DNA of 64,000 nucleotides, from NCBI RefSeq assembly GCF_001864835.1, contig NZ_MJGI01000027.1, positions 105,287 to 169,286 on the forward strand, in the 5' to 3' direction. The position numbers and the translations under genes were made by a program. Under the pieces are notes generated by a model. That model saw only the letters and a program-made list of their open reading frames with translations, searched no databases and had not been told where the DNA came from. Origin of the DNA: Curtobacterium sp. MCBA15_001. Lineage in GTDB: Bacteria > Actinomycetota > Actinomycetes > Actinomycetales > Microbacteriaceae. Shown one piece after another: positions 24,674 through 33,209 of the stretch (position 1 is its first letter; every line of letters begins with the position of its first letter).

Positions 24674-25315
24674 ATGAACGATCTCGCCGGGAAGACTGAG
24701 AGCGCGGCTGATCGCGCTCATCGAGGAATCCGAGCCGCCATCGCAAGTGGCGAGTTCGAAGCAGGGGCGATGCTGAGCGAGTCAGAGCTCGCGACGCGCC
24801 TCGCGATGAGCCGCACGCCGATTCGCACTGCACTTTCGCGCCTGCAGGACGAGGGCTGGATCACCGTGTACCCAAAGCGGGGCGCCCTGGTTCGAGAGAT
24901 CGGAGCAAGAGAGGCGCAAGAGTTGGCTGACGCTCGGCACGCGTTGGAAGCACTTGGAGCCCGACGGGCAGTCGACCTCCGCAGGCTGGCGGACAGCCTT
25001 GAGCCGGTGCTAGCTGATCAACGCGAAGCAGCTCTGGTCGGCGACGTGGCAACCTTCGTCGAATCGGACATCGCGTTCCACCGTGGCTTCGTCGACGCGG
25101 CCGGCAATCCCTTGCTAACAGGGTTCTACGACCGTCTCCGCGACCGGCAAGCGTTACTCATCACTCGTGGTGTCGTTGCGGTCGCTGAACGCCTCGACGA
25201 GATCCTGAAGGAGCACGATGGACTCCTCGCTCTCTTGCGCGACGAGGACGCCGACAGCTTCGACACCGCCCTTCGGGCGCATCTGCAACGCACTACCGAG
25301 GCCATGACGAGCTGA
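24674..25315 (+). CDS. GntR-family transcriptional regulator (FCD type)
   Basis: Regulator of 213 aa. The GntR winged helix spans about residues 10-75 (HRGIRAAIASGEFEAGAML, then MSRTPIRTALSRLQDEGWI) and a helical FCD effector domain follows, with the AFHRGFVDAAGNPLL segment and a C-terminal HLQRT. ATG 24674 is preceded by AAGGAGG at an eight-base spacing; ATG 24653 is upstream of that ribosome site and rejected. It is divergent from the 103-aa/MFS pair, its likely target. Confidence 0.9.
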   Translation: MNDLAGKTESAADRAHRGIRAAIASGEFEAGAMLSESELATRLAMSRTPIRTALSRLQDEGWITVYPKRGALVREIGAREAQELADARHALEALGARRAVDLRRLADSLEPVLADQREAALVGDVATFVESDIAFHRGFVDAAGNPLLTGFYDRLRDRQALLITRGVVAVAERLDEILKEHDGLLALLRDEDADSFDTALRAHLQRTTEAMTS

Positions 25316-25666
25316 GGCGCAGGGTCAGAGGGACAGTTTCGCCGCGGACGACGAACGTCATCAGACCGCAGCAGTCAGCTTGGTCGCCGAGCGTTGATGG
25401 CGGCGAGGCGCGATTCAGGGCGCAACAGGCGTGCGGTGAGCAATCGGCTACCGGCACGCACCGATGAAGGCCGTGCCGGTCGGCCGCTGACTGCGGGTAG
25501 TCAGTAAAGTCGCTCCGCTGCCCCGCCAGTGCGGCCTGTCAGATGCTCGATGTGTTCGGCCGACCTTCGGAAGTGCTTCGTGCCTGTTTTCTGAACTAGC
25601 GGCACTGCTCTCGCTGTTCACTCTCGTTGCCCTCCGTCGCATGGGGAAGGGCATGGAGGTGACCGC
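25316..25666. other. 350-bp non-coding stretch
   Basis: No open frame with a plausible start or family is seen between the GntR gene and the HNH fragment. Nothing notable was found in it beyond the GGAGG ribosome site just before 25667. Confidence 0.5.
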
Positions 25667-25998
25667 ATGAAGCGCAGCGAGCGTCGAACCCTGGTCCTCA
25701 ATGCAAGCTACGAACCAATGGCGGTCGTCTCGTCTCGGCGAGCTCTTCTCCTGGTCCTCAACGAGAAGGCGTCTGTCCTCGTCGAGAGCGATCGGATCGT
25801 GCACAGCGCGGTGGGCAAGTACGCAGAGCCCGAGGTTGTGCTTCTGCGGCAGTTCATCCGGGTGCCTCGTCGATCCGTGCCGATGACCCGGCGCGCTGTG
25901 CTCGAGATGTACGACTACACGTGTGCCTACTGCTTCAAGCACGGCAACACCATCGACCACGTCATCCCTCGTGCTCGAGGAGGTACGAACACCTGGCC
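25667..25998 (+). pseudogene. HNH endonuclease gene truncated at its 3' end
   Basis: The N-terminus is typical of the small actinobacterial HNH protein of about 165 aa: TLVLNASYEPMAVVSSRRAL, then FIRVPRRSVPMTRRAV and the first half of the zinc/HNH site CAYCFKHGNTIDHVIPRA. Normal homology stops near TNTW (about 25998). The second CxxC and the HNH histidine region are lost, and the open frame runs on into sequence antisense to the M55 gene. GGAGG precedes the ATG. It looks truncated by a deletion or rearrangement that brought in the M55 gene; an intact nuclease is unlikely. Confidence 0.7.
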
Positions 25999-26047
25999 AG
26001 CTCGCTCTTCACGCTCGACGGGCGGCGAGGAGAAATGGGGTCTTGGC

Positions 26048-26869
26048 TCAGCTGATCTCCGCGATGTCCGCCACGAGGCCGACCAAGCCGTAAGCGGCGG
26101 GCAAGGCGATGTCGGGATAGCCGAAAGTCCGAGCGCCGCGACGTTCCGATCCTGGGATCAATAGAATTCGTTCCATCATTTCCGCCATGCGCAAATCTAC
26201 TTCGAGGTCTATCGAAGCAGGAAAGGCAAGCTGGCTGGTCAGGTCGACGGATGCCAGAGCTTTCGGTACCGCGTCTTCGATGAGCGAACACGCCACTTCC
26301 GGATGGACGCTGTCCGCCGCCCTGACCCCGAGTGCTCGCTTCACCGTCACCGTTGCCACACCAGGCAGAACGTCCGCGGCCTCCTCTGCTGCTCCGTCGT
26401 CGCCGGTCACGAGCGCCGTCGGCGCACCATACGATCTCGCCACTGCCGCGCTCAGCCCGATCTCACCCAGGACCATTCCGTTAATCCGAACAGAATCGAT
26501 GGTGCGGCCGCTGAGGGTGTGCGGAAGTACGGCGTCCGTCAGGCCTGCTCGGCCGTGATATCCCACCAGGAGCAGTGCGTCGAAACCACGATCCACGCCT
26601 GCGACCATGTCTAAGGGGCGAGGGGTGCCGCGAATCAGACGCGCACGCGGGTCCAGCCTTCCCGGAAGGATGTTCAATCCTTTTGCGTGAGAATCACACA
26701 CCGTGACCTCGGCCCCACCGCCTTCAGCGAACACTCCACGCACTGCGGCAGATGCTTCGTCTGTCATGAATTCGCGTGCGCGTTCCCACCCGGGAGTGCC
26801 CGGGGTGATATCCGACCGGTCGACAACCCCGGCGGTACCTTCCATGTCGACTGATACCAATACCCGCAT
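26048..26869 (-). CDS. M55-family D-aminopeptidase (DppA-like)
   Basis: Zinc peptidase of 273 aa resembling DppA. Metal ligands are visible in VDMEGTAG (Asp8, Glu10), VCDSHAKG and LLVGYHGRAG, with the catalytic region at PHTLSG and INGMVLGE. DppA-type enzymes release N-terminal D-amino acids from short peptides, as decamers in the cytoplasm. Length matches the family. It is a lone gene whose 3' end faces the truncated HNH gene, with no transporter beside it. Confidence 0.9.
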   Translation of the reverse strand: MRVLVSVDMEGTAGVVDRSDITPGTPGWERAREFMTDEASAAVRGVFAEGGGAEVTVCDSHAKGLNILPGRLDPRARLIRGTPRPLDMVAGVDRGFDALLLVGYHGRAGLTDAVLPHTLSGRTIDSVRINGMVLGEIGLSAAVARSYGAPTALVTGDDGAAEEAADVLPGVATVTVKRALGVRAADSVHPEVACSLIEDAVPKALASVDLTSQLAFPASIDLEVDLRMAEMMERILLIPGSERRGARTFGYPDIALPAAYGLVGLVADIAEIS

Positions 26870-27469
26870 CCCTTCACCCTACGGGTCCGCGGAGGCGGCC
26901 CGGCGGTCGTTCTCACCGTCCGTCAAGTGGCTTCTGCGTGACTCGTCGACGCTGAGCTTCTCCACCGGCGATTTCGACGTGCGCCAGCCCGCCATCCCGG
27001 CCACGTTCGCGACTGCCGCGTTCCCTGGCACGACAGGAACCGAGGAGACGCTCTCGGTGAACCCAGGATCGGCTCATGAGACAGAGCCCGGTGGAGCGCC
27101 CGCAACGGCCCTAGCTGTACCCGGCCCTGACGTAGCAGCTGTACAGTCGGCGTGGACACCACTGTCGCGAGGCGAGTTGCCGGACAGGCGCAAGACGCCC
27201 GGCACGGTGAGAACGGCCGTGCGAGACCGGCCATTCCTCTCAGGCGCGGCTCTCGAGGCGCGGCGAGACCCCGTCCGACCAGCGTCGTCGACGGACGGAT
27301 TCACCCCGTCAATCTGATCGGCGACGGAGTCCGCGAATGAACCATGCGCGGTCAGTCACAAGATCGACTGGCACACACACCGTTCCTTTTTCCACGGCGG
27401 CGCCCTTTGAGCACGAAAGCAGCAAGAGGATCGTTACCCCGGCTCGGAGTATCGGAAGTAATGGCGGGG
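26870..27469. other. 600-bp stretch with no recognised gene
   Basis: Long open frames here are low-complexity GC-rich shadows (Pro/Arg/Ala-rich) without ribosome sites. No repeat or RNA gene is seen. Confidence 0.45.
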
Positions 27470-28081
27470 TCAGCGTTCGTGGGCGACCTTGTGCAGGACG
27501 TCGAGCGCGGCATCGATGGCGGCTTCTAGGGGCCAGGGTGATCTCTCCGGCTGGCTCAAGATGAGACCCCCTTGGAGGGCGGCGAGGATGGCGACGGCGA
27601 TCCGTTGCGGGTCGGCATCGGATTCGACCTCGCCGGCGCTCTGCATCTTGGCAACCCCGGAGGCAAGCGACAGCCGCCAGTTCGTCATGCTGTCCGTGAT
27701 GATCTGAGCCAATTCGGGATCTGTCATGGCTGCCTGTGTCGCCATTGAACCGATCGGGCAGGCCCACCGGCCAAGCCCGATGTAGTAATCGACCAAGGCA
27801 TCGCGCCAGGCGTGCCATGACTCCCAGCTCGAGAGGTCGTTGATGTGTGGATTCTGGGCGGCCAGAAGCTCGGCGCCCTCCCAGATGGCGACTTCACGGA
27901 CGAGTTCAGCTTTACCGCCGGGGAAGTAGTGGAAGAGCTGGCTCTTGCTCGTGAGCGTCGCTGCACGGACGGTGTCGAGAGTGGTGCCGCCGATGCCGGA
28001 AGCGAGGATCTCCCGACCGGTCGCTTCGATGATGCGTTGGCGAGTAGCGCGACCGCGTTCCGTGATGTTGGCACCTTGCAT
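27470..28081 (-). CDS. TetR/AcrR-family transcriptional regulator
   Basis: Repressor of 203 aa. The N-terminal HTH spans residues 9-55 (RATRQRIIEATGREILASG, then SKSQLFHYFPGGKAELV) and a helical ligand-binding domain follows, with ACPIGSMATQ typical of the TetR_C group regulating oxidoreductases. ATG at 28079-28081 gives the usual length. It is divergent from a two-gene dehydrogenase operon across 54 bp packed with GGACC/GGTCC dyads, so it probably represses those genes and itself. Confidence 0.92.
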   Translation of the reverse strand: MQGANITERGRATRQRIIEATGREILASGIGGTTLDTVRAATLTSKSQLFHYFPGGKAELVREVAIWEGAELLAAQNPHINDLSSWESWHAWRDALVDYYIGLGRWACPIGSMATQAAMTDPELAQIITDSMTNWRLSLASGVAKMQSAGEVESDADPQRIAVAILAALQGGLILSQPERSPWPLEAAIDAALDVLHKVAHER

Positions 28082-28099
28082 GAGTTCAGCGTACGCCGC

Positions 28100-28145
28100 T
28101 GGACCATGCGGTCCAGTCCGTGGTAGGACTGGACCATGCAGTCCA
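28100..28145. promoter_or_regulatory. Double TetR operator overlapping the SDR start codon
   Basis: Three nested dyads are visible: TGGACC-N4-GGTCCA (28100-28115), TGGAC-N6-GTCCA (28130-28145), and the larger GTCCAGTCC...GGACTGGAC (28111-28119 with 28126-28134). The right-hand site covers the ATG at 28136. This is a compact repressor-binding region for the divergent TetR gene. Confidence 0.65.
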
Positions 28146-28933
28146 ATGAAGAAGAACTCGTCTCTCTGGTATCCGATGACCGGCTCTCGGGGCAGACCGC
28201 CCTCGTCACCGGCTCGAGCAGCGGTATCGGGGAGGCGATCGCCCGAGTACTCGCTGCGTCCGGTGCGCATGTCATCGTCAACGGTCGCGATGCCGAGCGC
28301 ACGCAGGCTGTCGTCGCGACGATCGAACGGGCGGGAGGCAAGGCCTCAACGCTCGTCGCCGATCTCGGGACATCGGCATCCGATGTCCGCCGATTCGCCG
28401 GTGAAGCCGCGGCTCGCGCCGGCGGCCAGATCGACATCCTGGTGAACAACGCCGGAATCTATCCGGCGACCGCGACCGCCGATCTCACCGAGGACGACCT
28501 CGACGCGGTCCTCGCCATCAACATCCGCGCCCCGCACGTCCTCGTGGCGGCTCTCGCGCCAGCCATGGCGGAGCGCGGCCGCGGATCGATCGTCAACATC
28601 GGATCGTGGATGGCCCGCGTTGGCCTGCCCTTCGGCGCCATGTACACAGCGTCGAAGGCGGCACTCGAGCAGATGACGCGCACCTGGGCCGCCGAATACG
28701 GGCCTCAAGGGGTTCACGTGAACACGATCGCGCCCGGTGCCACGAGCACTCCAGGCAACGCTGAGAGCGAAGACGTTCTCGCGGCGATGACTGCCGTGAC
28801 AGTCGCAGGTCGCCCGGTACGGCCCGTCGATATTGCCTACGCCGTCCGGTTCGCTGTCTCGGACGAGGCCTCGTTCCTGCATGGCACGATCATCGACGTC
28901 GACGGCGGAATCGCCAACACGCGGCTCGGCTGA
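28136..28933 (+). CDS. Short-chain dehydrogenase/reductase
   Basis: NAD(P)-dependent oxidoreductase of 265 aa. It has the Rossmann motif TGSSSGIG near residue 25, NNAGIYP, catalytic Ser before the YTASK motif (Tyr/Lys near 169/173) and a classical C-terminal IDVDGGIANTRLG. ATG 28136 is the only reasonable start in frame and lies inside the operator. The stop overlaps the next dehydrogenase by one base (TGATG). The paired enzymes probably detoxify a carbonyl or aromatic compound sensed by the TetR protein. Confidence 0.92.
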   Translation: MQSNEEELVSLVSDDRLSGQTALVTGSSSGIGEAIARVLAASGAHVIVNGRDAERTQAVVATIERAGGKASTLVADLGTSASDVRRFAGEAAARAGGQIDILVNNAGIYPATATADLTEDDLDAVLAINIRAPHVLVAALAPAMAERGRGSIVNIGSWMARVGLPFGAMYTASKAALEQMTRTWAAEYGPQGVHVNTIAPGATSTPGNAESEDVLAAMTAVTVAGRPVRPVDIAYAVRFAVSDEASFLHGTIIDVDGGIANTRLG

Positions 28934-29865
28934 TGCCCGACCTGCGAGAACCGTTCGGAGCCGAGTCGACCGCACTCGAAGTCATCGACGGAATCGACCT
29001 TCACCACACAACAGCAGTCGTAACCGGTGCAGGATCCGGCATCGGTGTTGAAACGGCCCGTGCTCTGGCTGCGGCCGGCGCAGCGGTCACCCTTGCCGTC
29101 CGCGACGTCGCGACAGGGGACCGAGTCGCGGCAGACATCCGTGCGAGCACTGGCAACGCCGCTGTCCGTGCTGCGTTCGTCGACTTGGCCGATGTTGGAT
29201 CCGTCCGATCGTTCGCGAGCTCGTGGTCGGGACCACTCCACCTGCTGGTGAACAACGCTGGTGTCATGGACCTACCCGAGCAGCGGACCCCCGAGGGCTG
29301 GGAGATGCATTTCGCCGTAAATCACCTCGGCCATTTCGCCCTCGCGCAAGGTCTGCACCCGGCGATGCGCTCGGCCGGTGGTGCGAAGATCGTGTCGCTG
29401 AGTTCCAGTGGACACGCATCCTCGGGTATCCGATTCGACGATCTGTTCTTCGACAGAGACCCCTACGACCCGGGTCTCGCCTATGGGCAATCCAAGACAG
29501 CGAATGTGCTCTTCGCCCTTGAGGCGACCCGACGGTGGGAGGGCGACGGAATCGCAGGATCCGCGGTCATGCCCGGCGGCATCTGGACCAACCTGCAACG
29601 CCACTGGGACCCAGCCGTGCTTGCAGGCATGAAGCGGCGTTACCCCACCAAAACCGTCCAGCAAGGTGCTGCGACGAGCGTCTACGTCGCAACGCGCGCT
29701 GAACTGGGGCCAGGGACTCCCGCCTACTACGAGGACTGCCACCCGGCCAAGGTCGTCGCAGCGATCCAGGGAGGTGTCCACGGAGTTCTCCCGCACGCAC
29801 TGGACCCCGTTGCAGCAGATTGGCTCTGGGACGCATCGGAACGGCTGCTCGCACAGTCGCGGTAG
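28933..29865 (+). CDS. Short-chain dehydrogenase, retinol-dehydrogenase/WWOX-like
   Basis: Second SDR of 310 aa, longer than the first, of the group with a C-terminal insertion. Motifs: TGAGSGIG near residue 33, NNAGVMD, SLSSSGH and YGQSK catalytic Tyr/Lys near 183/187. Its start overlaps the preceding stop, so the two SDRs are one operon under the TetR operators. Substrate unknown. Confidence 0.92.
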   Translation: MPDLREPFGAESTALEVIDGIDLHHTTAVVTGAGSGIGVETARALAAAGAAVTLAVRDVATGDRVAADIRASTGNAAVRAAFVDLADVGSVRSFASSWSGPLHLLVNNAGVMDLPEQRTPEGWEMHFAVNHLGHFALAQGLHPAMRSAGGAKIVSLSSSGHASSGIRFDDLFFDRDPYDPGLAYGQSKTANVLFALEATRRWEGDGIAGSAVMPGGIWTNLQRHWDPAVLAGMKRRYPTKTVQQGAATSVYVATRAELGPGTPAYYEDCHPAKVVAAIQGGVHGVLPHALDPVAADWLWDASERLLAQSR

Positions 29866-30065
29866 CTGCCGAGGAATCGGCGGTCCCAAGGGGTCGTTGG
29901 AACGGGTAGTTGGTTCGAGTCCGAGAGCAACCGTTCGAAAGCTTCTGCCGGGGTCTGGCGGGCAGTGTGGTGCGGAGTAGTCCGTCGAGTTTCGGTCGGA
30001 GTGGTCGATCTGGGCCACGTTCACCGCGCGGCTGCGCCCGCATTCATCCGCTGCCGGGTCGCACG

Positions 30066-30115
30066 CCGGCGGCTCCGGTCCTCACGCCTGAGCGCTGGGG
30101 GACCGGAGCCGCCGG
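30066..30115 (-). terminator. Terminator after the GH87 gene
   Basis: A perfect 16-bp stem (CCGGCGGCTCCGGTCC pairing with GGACCGGAGCCGCCGG) encloses an 18-base loop, located 14 bp past the stop of the minus-strand glucanase gene. It may also stop readthrough from the SDR operon. Confidence 0.8.
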
Positions 30116-30128
30116 GAGTCGGATCAGG

Positions 30129-33086
30129 TCAGAACCCGCTGTTGCCGGACCCCCGCACCAGCGTGTACCCGGTTTCGTTCAGGAGCCCACCGGAGGTCGC
30201 CCCCGTGACGGTGGTGTTCGACACTGCGGCGCTGCCGGCCGCGTTCAGGTCGAACCCGTACGTGCCCGCACCACTGATCGTGACCTTGTCGAAGGACAGG
30301 TTCGAGATCGTCTTCTGGTAGCTGAGCAGCACCGCTTGGTAGGTGCTGTCGGTGATCGTCATGTCCGTCACGACGATAGGGGTGGTGATCTCCGCGGTGT
30401 CGGCGTAGATCCAGAGCGCGCCGAGGTTTGTGGCCCAGTTCGGTTCGCGGCTGCCGGTCCGGACGAGGGTGTTGCGGGCGATGGTGGTCGTGCCGGCGAG
30501 GGGCACCGGGTTGAATCGTGTGCCGACGGCGATGCCCGAGGCGCTCGTCACGGTGTCGCTGACGATCGAGTCCGTCGCCGAGTTCCGCGTGCCGCCGTAG
30601 ATGCCGATGCCGTTGGCGAGCACGGGGACTTGGACGGTGTCGAACCGGAAGGCCGAGTCGGTGACGGGCGCTCCGTCGGAGAACATCGCGAGTGCGTCGT
30701 CGCCGGTGTTCCGGACGACGGTCTGCTCGACGACGGCGTTCACAACATTGGCGTGCAGGTTGACGCCGTCCGCGAAGGTGTCGCGGATGCGCAGTCCGAC
30801 GACGTCGAGACCGTTCGTGCCCGAGTCTGCCCAGAGTCCGACCTTGGTGTGCTCGATCCAGATGTCCTGCAGGAGCGAGCCGGTTCCGAAGTTGCCTTCG
30901 AGGGCGGCGTCGAAGGCCGCGTCGTCGCGGTACCGGACGTCTCCGAGGATCGAGAGGTTCGCGATCGTGACGTTGCTGCCCGTGGCGAAGAACCCGCCCT
31001 TGCCGCTGGTGCCCTGGACGTTGGAGTACCACTCGCCTGCGCCAAGGATCGTGACGCCTTGGACGTTGATGCGCGAGGTGATCCGGAAGGTGCCAGCCGG
31101 GATCCACACTGGCATGCCCTGCGCCTTGGCAGCGGCGACGGCGTTCGTGATCGCGGTGGTCGAGTCTGATCCGTCCGACTTCGCGCCGTAGCTCGTGATG
31201 CTCAGGGCACCGGTCGGGGCGGTCAGCGCGTCGGGCACGGTCTCGGCGTCGATGAGGTCGATCGTGTACGAGGCGGCCGTGGATGACGCGTCTTTCTGCA
31301 GGGTGAGGACGGTGCCCTTCGGGAACGATCCGATCTGGACGCGGGTGTCGTCGTAGAAGCGGTGCGCTCCGCCGCCGGATGGGTTGTTGTTGTACGGGTA
31401 GGCGCCGTAGACCCAGCTGTAGACGGAGCTGAGGGTCACGTCCTTGACTTTGGTGCCGTTGGCGTAGAGGGCGAGCGGCGCGGTCTGTCCGGCGCCGTTA
31501 GCGGTGTCCGGGATCGAGGCGCGGATCGTGAGCGCGTTCGCCGGCTGCGTGAGGGTCACGGAGACCTTCTGCCCGGTCTGGTCGAGGCGCACTGCGCGAC
31601 GGCCACTCGACTCGGCCTGGATGGTGCCGAACGTGCGATCGGCGGCGAGGACGGTACCGGTCGTGGTCCCAGCCTCCGCTTCGTACTCGGTGTACGGAAC
31701 GGTGGCTCCGCGGGCCGCGAGCGTACCGACTCCGGCGACGTCGAGGCTGTCGATCGCGACGTCGCTGCCGGCGGTGGTCGCGGCGAGCTGGACGGTGTTG
31801 ATCCCGGCCGTGAACGGCAGGCTCGCGGTTGCGGTCCGCCATCCAGAGCCGGAGGTGAGGGCGATCGTGCCCGCCGCTCGGCCATTGACGGTCAGCGCGA
31901 GGGTACGTGTCGTGCCGCTGGTGTTCTGGAAACGGAGGGTGGTGGTGGCTGTCCCGGCTGTGGGCATCGTCAGGGTGCGGATGATCCGGGCGCCGGCGGT
32001 TCCGAAGCCGTTCACGGCGCCGGTGCCGGTGTACCCAGTGGTACTCGTGGTGACGGTGGCGCCGCCCGAGCGGAAGGCCGACTCGGCGTCGGCGGGCGAC
32101 GCGGCCGACCCGCCAGATCCGGGTGAACCCGGATCTGTCGGCGTCGAGGTCGTCGCGACGGTGAGCGCGTCGATGTTCACGTTCCCGGTGTCGGCGGTGC
32201 CGAAACGGTAGGCGATCGTGTGGTTGCCGGCCGCGAGTGACACGGCCGTGGTGATGGTGCCCCATGTGTTCCAGTCGGTCGTGGCGGGGAGGCTGATCTG
32301 CTGTGCGGCGCCTCCGTCAACGACGAGCGAGAGCGTCTTCGCGGACCCGGTGCCATTCGCGTACCGGAGCGTCAAATCCGTGCTCCCCGCGCCCGCCCTG
32401 GACACCGCGAACGCGACCTGCGCGGCGCCCTTGTTGCCGTCGGTGAACCCGCTGGCGAACCCGGAGCCGGTGAACCCGGTGTGGTCCGTGCCGACGACCA
32501 CACCCCCGGTGAGCGTGGCGGACTCCGCCTCGAACTGCGGTCCGGTGGAAGAACCTGCGCCGGTCGTCGCCGGGGTGAGGTCGAGGGCGTCGAGGTTGAC
32601 GTTGCCGGTGTCGCCGGACCCGAACGAGACCGTGATGGTGTGCGTCCCAGCGGTGAGCGTGCTCGTGAGTGTGGCTGCGGCCCAGGTGTTCCAGTTGGCG
32701 GTGGCAGGCAGGGACACCTGCTGCACGGCGCCGGAGTCAATCCGGAACGACAGGGTCTTTGCCGACCCATTGCCGTTCGCGTAGCGGATCGCGAACGTCT
32801 CGCTGCCCGCTGCTGCTGCAGTGACCCGGAATGCCGTGGCGGCGGAGCCCTTGTTGTCGTCGGTGTACCCACCAACGAACCCGGCACCGCTGTACCCGGG
32901 GTGGTCTGAGGTGGAGACGGCACCGCCGGAAAGGCTCGCAGACTCGGCTTCGTAGCGAGTGGTGGTGGCGGCTGCCGCGGGGGCTGCGACGCCGAGACTC
33001 AGGGCCAACGCTGAGGCAGCGGCGACGGCTCCGGCGAGCGATCCGGCGAGTGCTCGGCCGACTGTGGTGGTGGGGGGTCTGCGCAC
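30129..33086 (-). CDS. Secreted GH87 alpha-1,3-glucanase (mycodextranase type) with three CBM6/35-like modules
   Basis: Secreted enzyme of 985 aa. Signal peptide residues 1-39 (ending APAAAA); two strongly alike CBM35-type modules (about 44-170 and 183-310, each with YEAES/FEAES, GNVNLDAL/GNVNIDAL); a third, diverged module (about 325-455). A GH87-type jelly-roll follows (about 468-615), then a right-handed beta-helix (620-985). The helix carries the hallmark ADGVNLH and RNTGDDALAMFSDG, with the paired Asp of the active site, then VLANGIGIYGG. GH87 enzymes hydrolyse alpha-1,3-glucan of fungal walls or mutan. GTG at 33084-33086 follows GGAAAAG. A LacI-type site lies 38 bp upstream. Confidence 0.9.
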   Translation of the reverse strand: MRRPPTTTVGRALAGSLAGAVAAASALALSLGVAAPAAAATTTRYEAESASLSGGAVSTSDHPGYSGAGFVGGYTDDNKGSAATAFRVTAAAAGSETFAIRYANGNGSAKTLSFRIDSGAVQQVSLPATANWNTWAAATLTSTLTAGTHTITVSFGSGDTGNVNLDALDLTPATTGAGSSTGPQFEAESATLTGGVVVGTDHTGFTGSGFASGFTDGNKGAAQVAFAVSRAGAGSTDLTLRYANGTGSAKTLSLVVDGGAAQQISLPATTDWNTWGTITTAVSLAAGNHTIAYRFGTADTGNVNIDALTVATTSTPTDPGSPGSGGSAASPADAESAFRSGGATVTTSTTGYTGTGAVNGFGTAGARIIRTLTMPTAGTATTTLRFQNTSGTTRTLALTVNGRAAGTIALTSGSGWRTATASLPFTAGINTVQLAATTAGSDVAIDSLDVAGVGTLAARGATVPYTEYEAEAGTTTGTVLAADRTFGTIQAESSGRRAVRLDQTGQKVSVTLTQPANALTIRASIPDTANGAGQTAPLALYANGTKVKDVTLSSVYSWVYGAYPYNNNPSGGGAHRFYDDTRVQIGSFPKGTVLTLQKDASSTAASYTIDLIDAETVPDALTAPTGALSITSYGAKSDGSDSTTAITNAVAAAKAQGMPVWIPAGTFRITSRINVQGVTILGAGEWYSNVQGTSGKGGFFATGSNVTIANLSILGDVRYRDDAAFDAALEGNFGTGSLLQDIWIEHTKVGLWADSGTNGLDVVGLRIRDTFADGVNLHANVVNAVVEQTVVRNTGDDALAMFSDGAPVTDSAFRFDTVQVPVLANGIGIYGGTRNSATDSIVSDTVTSASGIAVGTRFNPVPLAGTTTIARNTLVRTGSREPNWATNLGALWIYADTAEITTPIVVTDMTITDSTYQAVLLSYQKTISNLSFDKVTISGAGTYGFDLNAAGSAAVSNTTVTGATSGGLLNETGYTLVRGSGNSGF

Positions 33087-33123
33087 GGTGCTTTTCCGTT
33101 CAATCAGGACCGCGTCGTTGCGG

Positions 33124-33135
33124 TTGAGCGCTAAA
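33124..33135. promoter_or_regulatory. LacI-type operator upstream of the GH87 gene
   Basis: TTGAGCGCTAAA, read on the other strand as TTTAGCGCTCAA, lies 38 bp before the GTG start. It shares the AGCGCTAAA half with 34295-34306 in the lacI/GH13 intergenic region, giving a consensus near TTTAGCGCTAAA. Confidence 0.65.
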
Positions 33136-33209
33136 CTAAACGGCCGAGAACCTTTTCCGCAAGACCCCTGCCAGAGCAGACCGCAGGGTCGGCAGCAACG
33201 CCCCGGATG

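Noticed and set aside
26703..27317. 204-codon plus-strand frame crossing the M55 start
   Set aside because: Antisense to the M55 gene in its first half and low-complexity thereafter; no domain or ribosome site.
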